Shown here: piece by piece, positions 28,805-36,411 of the stretch
Layout of the letters: every line of letters begins with the position of its first letter
How positions within the stretch are numbered: the first letter of the stretch is position 1
Assembly: GCA_000277445.1 (NCBI GenBank)
Contig: AJWJ01000196.1
Span: 1-39,457, forward strand
Direction of reading: 5' to 3'
DNA: 39,457 nucleotides
Source: Polysphondylium violaceum
Lineage: Eukaryota; Evosea; Eumycetozoa; Dictyosteliales; Dictyosteliaceae
The notes under the pieces: model-generated
Database searches by the model: none
Seen by the model: the letters and a program-made list of their open reading frames with translations, nothing else
Told to the model about the DNA's origin: nothing
Position numbers and translations under genes: made by a program

Positions 28805-29232
28805 TATGATTTGGGTGTTTTCTTTTATTCTTGGGAATGAAAAACAACCACGAGTGCATTTTTAGGATTTAAAAATTTGGTATAAAAATCTTCTTTGTTT
28901 TCGATTAACCATTTTAGACAAACTTTTTTTTTTCTGAATTGTTTTATAAAAATTTTGGCGTTCCATCGTATTATAATCAACATTACTTCGATTCAATAAA
29001 TCTTTAATCTTAACTTTTTAATGCATTTCTACATCAAAAACTTAAGGGTTCATGGTTTTTTGAGGATTAAAAAAAAATTAGGAAAAAAACAAAATTGGTC
29101 TAAAATGGTTCTTGAAAAACTAAGACAATTTTTAGACAAAAATTTTGCTAAGAAAAAAACCTAAAACGGCACTACCATGGTAATGTAATGTTATCTTTTT
29201 CATTCCCAGAAAACACCCCAAACAATCATAAT
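28805..29232. mobile_element. Decayed foldback / MITE-like element
   Basis: The two ends are inverted copies of each other. The left arm begins near 28806 and includes GGGTGTTTTC, GGGAATGAAAAA, GTGCATTTTTAGG and AACCATTTTAGAC in that order. The reverse complement of the right arm (ending near 29231) has GGGGTGTTTTC, GGGAATGAAAAA, GTGCCGTTTTAGG and AACCATTTTAGACC in the same order. Arms are roughly 125-140 bases with small indels, around an A/T-rich centre with no coding capacity. This is the layout of a non-autonomous DNA transposon or foldback. No clear target-site duplication was found, which fits decay. It sits between the intact surface gene and its broken copy. Confidence 0.6.
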
Positions 29233-29245
29233 GGTAAAATACTCC

Positions 29246-30240
29246 TTGTTCCTATGGGCTCAGAAAGATAATTTTATTGAGTAATTTAGAAAAGAGATTG
29301 AAAAACATGAATAATAGCAAAGTTACAAGTAAAAACAAGGATGGTGGGAAATAGTTGAGTGCGGCTTGGGAATCTAAGGTAATGAGAGCGCCAAGAGGTA
29401 AATTATCGAGTAAGGTAACATAGATTGATGTGAGGGATGCTTGAGCATCCTCAGCATTACCAACAGCACTAATGAAATCGAAAGAATGTAACTTGTTTCC
29501 AACAAATTTACAATAATTGACTATTTGTGGGGGCCATATGGTGCCCTTTGTTTAAATCCTCTAATAACTTCCTATGATGCGATTTCTGGGCCTACATAAG
29601 ACAATTGAATTTCAAAGGATTGACTATTTGATAATTGAACCAACTTTACATTATGAGTGTATTGAGTGTATGGATAGTAACTGAAAATGTATTGAAATGG
29701 TTGATGTTGGTAGGAGGTATGGTTATAGTTTGAACCTTTACAGAATCTACATAGATATCAATAGATTGGCCATTCATTGGATTATTGAATAGAGTTACAG
29801 TGGCTTCCTGAGCTCCAGCTTGGGTGAGTCTTGAACTATTGTATATACAACCTAATTTAAAAGCATGAGTTAGTATACATATTAGCAAAAAAACCTGTTT
29901 TGAATATTATAGACTATAGTTACCGATGAATGGTTTGGTAATATCATATGTTTTTCCTTGATAGTGGAAATGACAGGTGGTTCGTATGAAGGTGTGAGGC
30001 CGACATACAAGGTAGACGATGTCATGATACTCCATTTTGAGACAGATGTTAGTAAACACACAGTACCATTATTGCTTGTGAAAACAAATTCAGAGTAATC
30101 ACCCATCTTAGTTTGGTATTCGAGTCGAGTATTGACATCCAGATAAATAAAAACTATGGCTCTTGTGCTGTGCTAGTAGAAATAAATAAACAACTGAGAA
30201 TAAAGAATAATAATACAAATAATTTGTTATTTGTTGACAT
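29246..30240 (-). pseudogene. Broken tandem copy of the surface-protein gene
   Basis: Nearly the whole length aligns with the gene at 27246-28573. The signal peptide is retained (MSTNNKLFVLLFFILSCLF from 30240), as are the glycoprotein N-terminal segment, the intron at the same place, the second-exon start (PMNGQSIDIYVDSVKVQT), the segment near 29380-29560, and even the 3' flank (CTCAGAAAGATAATTTTATTGA at about 29260). About 375 bases of the second exon, matching roughly 27305-27680 of the intact copy, are missing. The frame is interrupted several times, beginning just after the signal peptide. Retention of the intron shows it arose by DNA-level tandem duplication, not retroposition. It is probably not functional. 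Confidence 0.85.
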
Positions 30241-30366
30241 TTTGTGTGTGTGAGTGTGAATTAGATTATTGTCACATTTCATCATATTTTTAAATTTCAA
30301 AAAAACGAAATCTGGGCACCTCAGAATTAATTTATTTTTAAAATTCTTTTTCAAATTGAAAATTAA

Positions 30367-30559
30367 CTAAAAACCAAATGTTTTTCCATTTGTTGGATTT
30401 GCCTGATTTTCTGTAAATGTATTCTGTTGTTAGTAAATAAAAATCTTACCAGCCAAGATTCGGGTACTTACTAGGATTTGGAAAGATAGGTGGTGGAGCA
30501 GTAGTTTTTTTGATTGGATTTGAACCCCAGATTAACGAATTAGGAAGTGATAATCCCAT
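30367..30559 (-). CDS. 43-residue two-exon small protein
   Basis: Too small to stand out as an open frame, but it forms a clean gene: ATG at 30559 after an A-rich leader, exon 1 30559-30472 beginning MGLSLPNSLIWGSNPIKK, a canonical donor GTAAGT, a 61-base A/T-rich intron ending TTTACAG, and exon 2 30410-30367 ending in NGKTFGF and a stop. The phases match exactly and give 43 residues. Composition is Pro/Asn-rich, with a Pro-rich centre (APPPIFPNP) and no signal peptide or membrane segment. I know no family for it. It lies just upstream of the broken surface-gene copy, on the same strand. A TGGGGTTCAAATCC stretch in it resembles a tRNA T-loop, but its stem does not pair. Confidence 0.55.
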
Positions 30560-31094
30560 TTCTTTTCACACAAAGCTATTTTGAACAAAAACAAACAATG
30601 ATTGTTTAAAACCAAACACATTTTTATCCATCAAAAAAAAAAAAATTAAAAAAAAATTAAAAAAAATTAAAAAATATTAAAAAAAATTAAAAAACCAAGC
30701 TATTTTTTTTATCAAGATATTTTCATTAAATTTTTAATAGAATCCAATCAATATTCCGAAGCACTCCAGTTTTCTCAGTAATTTTATTTAAAAGCAAAAG
30801 AGATAATAATCTTATTTAATCTTAGTGTCTTAAATAGAATAAGAAAATACAAATATACATTCACAATCACTAATTTTAGCAAACAATAAATAGAAAAAAT
30901 GATCTATTAGATCATCTGATAGTAAAATCTGTAGAGCAATCAAGATGACAAAATCTAGAATGGTCCACATCAAGATGACGACCCTTGATTCTCATAGAGC
31001 GCGCAATGAAAATCAAGGGAAAAAAATATAGAAATAGAAAAAGAAGATTTTTATTTTTTACAAAAAAAAAAGTATTTTTTATATTAATTAATAA
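30560..31094. other. Intergenic region with A/T tandem repeat and direct repeats
   Basis: This is the promoter region of the 43-residue gene (left) and of the PLP-enzyme gene (right). It contains a poly-A/ATT tandem repeat (see separate entry) and two direct copies of ATCAAGATGAC at about 30940-30950 and 30969-30979, about 120 bases upstream of the PLP-enzyme ATG. No gene is seen. Confidence 0.35.
30633..30695. repeat. (A7-8 TT)n low-complexity tandem repeat
   Basis: Five to six imperfect copies of an A-run followed by TT or TATT, period about 10-11 bases. The helical-turn spacing of A-tracts would be expected to bend the DNA. It lies in the promoter region of the 43-residue gene. Confidence 0.6.
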
Positions 31095-32327
31095 ATGCAA
31101 ACAGATACAGAAAAGGCAACCACCACAACACCAAATAAACTTGGTTTCGATACTTTGGTGACGAAAAAAGTAGAAGTGAGGGGTCCTGTTTCACCCCTTT
31201 GCACACCTATATACCAAACATCGACATTTGTGTTAAAAGACACTCGACATGGGGCATCGCTGTGTTCACATCAAGAGTTGAAGCAAGATGAGTCACCCTA
31301 TTTGTACTCGAGATGGAGCAACCCCACCAATGATGTGTTGGAGAGATTGATCACCACTCTGGAGGGTGGATACTCGACCTATGTGACCAGTAGTGGCATG
31401 GCCGCCATCTCCACTGTCCTGTTATCGTTTTTAAAGGCAGGCGATCACGTGATCATCACCAATAATGTCTATGGAGGCACTCATGAATTTGCCACAGATA
31501 TTTTGTCGAGATATGGCGTCGAGGTGTCATGGGTCGACCAAAATGACGTGGCCAACTATAGAAACGCCATCAAACCCAACACAAAGCTCATGTATGGTGA
31601 GACACCTGCCAATCCAACTATGGTCCTCTTGGATCTTCAAGCATTTGGTGCGCTTGGCAAAGAGCGTGGAATTCTCACTGTCGTCGACTCTACCTTTGCT
31701 TCGCCATACAACCAAAGACCCATCGAGTTTGGTGTGGATGTTGTCGTCCACTCGGCCACTAAATACTATGGAGGTCATTCAGATTTGATTGCCGGTGCCA
31801 TTATTGTAGCAAATGAGACTCTTGATAAATCACTTGCCCATCAATTCCGTTTATTTGGCGGTGCTTTGGCCCCCAATATTGCTTTTCTTTTACACAGAGG
31901 TATTAAAACCCTTGCCCTTCGTATGGAGCGTCACAACAACAATGCCCTCCAATTGGCCCGTTATCTTGAATCACATCCCAAGATCAAAAAGGTCCATTAT
32001 CCAGGTCTTGAGTCACATCCACAACACGAGTTGGCTAAAAAACAAATGCGTGGATTTGGCGGGATGATTGGCATGGAGATTCACGGAGGACTCGAAGCTG
32101 GTAGATATTTGGTAGAAAATCTCAAAGTGTTTACATTGGCGGTATCACTTGGTGGCGTGGAAAGTCTTATTGAACAAGCATCGACCATGACACATGGCAT
32201 GCTCACCGCCAAAGACAGAGAAAAAGCTGGTATTCCGGATGGTTTCCTCAGACTTTCTGTAGGTTGCGAAGATGTCAATGATTTAATTCAAGATTTAGAA
32301 ACTACATTGAGTGAAATAAATATTTAA
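31095..32327 (+). CDS. Cys/Met-metabolism PLP enzyme (cystathionine gamma-lyase or methionine gamma-lyase-like)
   Basis: A 410-residue intronless protein of the cystathionine gamma-synthase/lyase family. Visible landmarks are YSRWSNPT (phosphate-binding Tyr/Arg from the neighbouring subunit, near 71), SSGMAA, NNVYGGTHEF, VVDSTFASP and the PLP lysine Lys223 in HSATKYYGGHSD. The C-terminal SLGGVESLIEQASTMTH distinguishes this subgroup. The position that is a catalytic Cys in classical methionine gamma-lyase (YGCT) is Gly here, favouring a cystathionine lyase. The VESLIE stretch resembles bacterial-type enzymes. It would act in transsulfuration or release of sulfur from amino acids in the cytosol. 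Exact substrate is uncertain. Confidence 0.9.
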   Translation: MQTDTEKATTTTPNKLGFDTLVTKKVEVRGPVSPLCTPIYQTSTFVLKDTRHGASLCSHQELKQDESPYLYSRWSNPTNDVLERLITTLEGGYSTYVTSSGMAAISTVLLSFLKAGDHVIITNNVYGGTHEFATDILSRYGVEVSWVDQNDVANYRNAIKPNTKLMYGETPANPTMVLLDLQAFGALGKERGILTVVDSTFASPYNQRPIEFGVDVVVHSATKYYGGHSDLIAGAIIVANETLDKSLAHQFRLFGGALAPNIAFLLHRGIKTLALRMERHNNNALQLARYLESHPKIKKVHYPGLESHPQHELAKKQMRGFGGMIGMEIHGGLEAGRYLVENLKVFTLAVSLGGVESLIEQASTMTHGMLTAKDREKAGIPDGFLRLSVGCEDVNDLIQDLETTLSEINI

Positions 32328-32865
32328 ATGTACAAATATAGATTTATTTATTTTTACCCCTCTCCCCAATTTCAAATTACAAGATAGAAATAATTTCATT
32401 GATCTATTTTTGTTGTAAAATACTGTTTTTACCTAACCTGGAAAGTTTTAACCATTAAATCTTCCTGGTCATTGATTGGTCCTGGTATAGTTATTAATAG
32501 GGATAAACAGATTTGTTTGATATTATTTATTGGTATTATCTCTTCAATGAGGGGGGTGGGTGTGATTACAATAATTATTATTCTACCACTCACCCCCAAA
32601 AAATATAAAAATATGTTTTTATCTATCGATTGTCGAAAGAGAGTGAGAAAATTTAAAAATGTTAGGGTGAAAACACTACCACCCCTCTGGTGTTGGTCTT
32701 TAAAACATACAATTATCATTAACATTTTTATTATTATCTGTGATACGATAATCATTTTAATTAATTAATGGTTGGTTTCATAATCATTTCCATTCAGTAT
32801 TATTATTATTATAATATCTAATTTGGTTTGTTTGTTTATTTATTTATTTATTAAAACTAGAAAGA
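32328..32865. other. Intergenic region, promoter of ENPP gene
   Basis: Both strands have open frames near 32430-32770, but neither looks like protein and they cancel as A/T-rich chance frames. The region carries a G-box-like inverted repeat (see separate entry) and another CCACCCCTC patch near 32679-32687. No gene is seen. Confidence 0.35.
32551..32597. promoter_or_regulatory. Paired G-box-like elements (candidate GBF sites)
   Basis: GGGGGTGGGTGTG (32552-32564) and, on the other strand, GGGGGTGAGTGG (complement of 32586-32597) form an inverted pair about 21 bases apart. In Dictyostelium, G-box binding factor recognises TGGGTGTG-type sequences upstream of genes expressed after aggregation. 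The position about 270-310 bases upstream of the ENPP start fits such an element. Binding is inferred from sequence only. Confidence 0.45.
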
Positions 32866-34339
32866 ATGCATTCTATAGATATAGATATAGATGCTAGCCA
32901 AGAGCGCCAAACGGAAACTAAAAAGAAAAGTGTAATTTTACTCGTGCTTGTCTCTTTTGTGAGCCTATCTATGATTGTGGGTATTTTTTTGGCACTGTAT
33001 CTGAATTTGCATGATCTCAATGGTGTCAATCATACAGACATTGACGACATGGTTGGTTATGGTGATAATTCTGATATGGCCAATGGGCATCCTCATGAAA
33101 AGTATCCAACCATTGTTGTGTCTCTCGATGGATTTAGATACGACTATTTACAGAGAGGACTGACACCGCACTTGGATTCCTTAAAGGATAACGGATACTA
33201 TGCCGATTACATGACTCCCCAATTCCCTTCAAAAACATTTCCTAATCACTATAGTTTGGCAACCGGGCTATTGCCAAAGTATCATGGAATATTTGGTAAT
33301 CACATGTATGATCCAGTGGCCAAAAAAGCGTTTTCAACCTATGATCCATCGTGGTTTGGTGGTGAGCCCATTTGGGTCACTGCAGAAAAGGCCAACATCC
33401 CCACTGCCTGTTACTTTTGGTTTGGATGTTCCGTTCCTATAAAGAATCGATCTCCATCATTAAATTATCCAAATGTAAGTTTATATCCTATTCTATATCT
33501 ATCGTCACCTGGCAAGTATGATGCTAATTGAGTTTTAGTATACAACAACAGATTCAGATATTATATTCAATCAAATAGGGGATTGGAGAGTGTCGTATAA
33601 AGATGGGATGAATGGCAGTGCACCATTGTTGACAATGGCCTACATATATGAGGTTGATGACAGGGCCCATACTTTTGGTCCCGAGTCGAGCCAGGTCAAT
33701 GATGAAATAGTTAAAGTGGACCGTAATGTAGGCGACCTGATATCGCGATTAAAACAGAATCAATTGTTTAATAAAACCAATATTATCATCGTATCCGATC
33801 ATGGAATGGCCTCGCTGTCCAGTTCAAGAGTCATCAATCTCGACGACTATTTCAATACCTCTTGTGTTGTAATTGGTGATCTGTCACCCATTTCGTTTCT
33901 TTTCCCAATCGATGGCCTGATAACCAAAGAGCAGTTATACGAATCCCTTGCACACAAACATCCCAACATGTCTGTGTACTACCGCGAAGATATCCCCGCC
34001 CACTATCAACTCTACCAAGACTCGTTGCCATACAATGCCCGTCTATCGCCCGTGTTTGTCGTGGCAGATCTGGGCTGGCAGGTGGTGACAAACAAAATGG
34101 AGGAACGGAAAGGTGATCACGGATACGACAATCAAGAGACAGACATGCGGGCTATATTTATTGCACATGGGCCCAATATTAAATCACGCCTGTCCATGCC
34201 CACCGACACCCTGCCTACCTCTTTTAGAAATGTTGAATTATATAACCTATTGATCTCCCTACTCGGGATCGATAAAACCAATGCTGCTCTAAATAATGGG
34301 ACAACCCTATTGTCTGATAAAATATTTAAATTTACATAA
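32866..34339 (+). CDS. Ectonucleotide pyrophosphatase/phosphodiesterase (ENPP-like), type II membrane protein
   Basis: Two exons, 32866-33474 and 33539-34339, giving 469 residues. A short basic cytosolic tail precedes one membrane span (about 22-46), so the catalytic part faces outside or the lumen. The two-metal phosphodiesterase site is complete: Asp88 in VSLDGFR, nucleophile Thr124 in FPSKTFPNHYS, Asp243/His247 in EVDDRAH, Asp290/His291 in VSDHGM, and a later GDHGYDN. ENPP enzymes hydrolyse phosphodiester or pyrophosphate bonds in nucleotides or lysophospholipids. The protein is shorter than vertebrate ENPP1-3 and lacks somatomedin-B and nuclease-like domains, being closer to ENPP4-7 and microbial forms. 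Substrate cannot be told. Confidence 0.92.
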
Positions 34340-34607
34340 AAGGGAAATCCATATTTGAAAGATTTGTTTTTTTTTGAAATTAATTTTCATTGATTTGGGA
34401 TGAAAATGAAATTGAAAAAAAATGAAAAAAATAAAAAAAATAATAATTATTATTTATTGATTGAACATGAATGGGGGGGTGAGATGACATTGCTTTTTTT
34501 TTATTTTTTTTTTTGTTTTATTCATTCATTCATTCATTCTAATTCATTATCTATACCTATAAAAAATCTAATAAATACTCTTCAGGAAAAAAAAAAAAAG
34601 TAAAAAA
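34340..34607. other. Spacer with ATTC microsatellite
   Basis: Promoter of the amine-oxidase gene. It contains an (ATTC)5-like microsatellite at about 34520-34539 and an A-rich leader directly before the ATG at 34608. A small open frame here (34400-34603) is low complexity and judged spurious. Confidence 0.35.
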
Positions 34608-36295
34608 ATGGGATCCATTTGTCAGTATGATGTGATCATTTTAGGTGCTGGAGTTGCTGGTTTAAGAACAGCTGAGCTATTACTACAAACTGATAAAAGT
34701 TTAAATGTACTCGTATTGGAAGCTAGAGATGTATGTGTTTGTTTAGATATATTGCAAATATTAGATGTCACATGAATTAATAATAACAATAAAATTACAC
34801 ACAATAGAGAGTAGGAGGCAGAACAAATTCATTTCAACATAATAATCATTCCTATGATATTGGTGGCCAATGGGTAAGTCCTCATCAAAAGAATGTAATG
34901 ACTCTTATTGATGAGATTGGGCTGGAAACTTATTCGCAAAACACCAATGGCACCAAAGTCATGGAGTTTGCTCCAGACAATAGACAGACATTTAGTGGTT
35001 TCATTCCACCAATTGGGTTTGTTCAGGCGCTGAAATTACAATTCATCTTTTGGAAACTCGAGTACATGATGAGACAAGTGCCAGACATGGGTGTTGGATT
35101 GGACCTCAACAAAGACTATAGCAAGGCTAGGGAATGGGACAAGATCAGTTGTGAACAATGGATCAACGACAACATTGCCTCGGAAGACCTAAAGAACTTG
35201 TTTCGTGTGTCTATGTCGGCCATCTTTTGTGAACACCCAAAGAATATCTCTCTGTTGTTTATGTTGATGGCATTCAAATCAATTGGCGGCATCGAGAGGG
35301 CTCTGTCGGTCAAGGGCGGGGCTCAAGAGAAAAAGATCTACAATAGTGCCTACCAGATCGCCATGTTTTTAGAGAAACGTGTCAATGAGCTATCCCAGGA
35401 GCCCAGAGCAATCAGATTCAATCACACTGTATCTCGAGTGAGTGACTATGACAGCTATCCCGTAAAGGTTGAGTGCGACAATGGCGAGAGCTTTACCTGC
35501 AAGTACTTGGTGTCAACTATCCCACCACCCCTCTGCAAAGAGATCACATACAACCCACCATTGCCCAAAGCTCGTCAAACCCTCATCGACACTGCCAGCA
35601 TGGGCAAGGTGATCAAGTTTTTGGTATTCTATGAAAGCAATCTCTGGGCTCACCACTCCAACATAACCAAATACTCTGGCGAGGTCATATCATTTGGCCC
35701 TGGGGTAAGCTTTGTCTATGACGCCACGCTCGAGAACGGAAGCAACCCTTGTATCGTCGGTTTCTTTGTCGGCGAAAACGCCCTCAATTGGAGCAAGAAA
35801 AGGAGTGATGAAAGAAAAACCCATGTGACAGACTTTTTGTTTAAAACCTTGGGCGATGGCAAGGATAGCCGTTACTTGAATCCATCAGAATACATTGAAT
35901 GCGATTGGAGCAAAGAAGAGTTTAGTAAGGGAGGCTACTCTATCGTCATTCCAAACAAAACCTCGTTTTTGGACTACAAAGACTCGTTATTTAAATTTAT
36001 TGGCCGAATGCACTTTGCAGGCTCAGAAACGGCCAAAGACTGGGTTGGCTACATAGACGGTGCTGTCGGTAGTGCAGAAAGAGTTGCCAATGAAGTGTTG
36101 TACCAAATCAATCCATGCAAAGAGACCAAAGTCAAAACCGGTGTCATAGATTACAATGACAGTGCCTTTGCCGATGACAAAAACCAAAAAAGTGTCTTAA
36201 GCACAATCGCAACCAATTATAAACATATTATCAATGTCGGTATAATATTTATTGCAACTTATAAAGTCATGCAATACATTGCTATTAAAGATTAA
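34608..36295 (+). CDS. Flavin-containing amine oxidase, C-terminally membrane-anchored
   Basis: Two exons, 34608-34730 and 34808-36295, giving 536 residues. The N-terminal FAD fold has GAGVAG (13-18) and EARDRVGGR, the latter created precisely by the splice. GGQW follows, and the C-terminal FAD region is AGSETAKDWVGYIDGAVGSA. The layout matches monoamine oxidases, including a single hydrophobic segment near the C-terminus (about 507-530, INVGIIFIATYKVMQYIAI) that in MAO-A/B anchors the enzyme in the outer mitochondrial membrane. The cysteine that covalently holds FAD in MAO (SGGCY) is absent here (SKGGYS), so the cofactor is probably non-covalent. It would oxidise an amine to an aldehyde with release of H2O2. 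Substrate unknown. Confidence 0.9.
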
Positions 36296-36411
36296 GCAAG
36301 TATCTCTGATCAGTGGGATTTATGGGGCTGTTCTTTGGCCCCAACATGTAGATAAAAATAAATAAATAAAATAATTAAATATAATAAATAAAAAATAATA
36401 GTACTACCTAT
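36296..36411. terminator. Convergent 3' region with GC hairpin
   Basis: A 116-base spacer between the 3' ends of the amine-oxidase and SPINDLY genes. GGGGC (36324-36328) pairs with GCCCC (36338-36342), extended by one T-A pair, around a 9-base loop. Such a GC-rich hairpin stands out in an otherwise A/T-rich spacer and may mark the transcript boundary. Confidence 0.35.

Noticed and set aside
30505-30535. tRNA-like T-loop (TGGGGTTCAAATCC on the minus strand)
   Set aside because: The flanking 5-base stem does not pair, no acceptor or anticodon arm was found, and the sequence is in frame within the 43-residue gene.
32429-32768. Two overlapping open frames (about 100 codons each) on opposite strands
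   Set aside because: They are mirror frames in an A/T-rich promoter, with no recognisable domain and no splice signals; regulatory sequence explains the region better.
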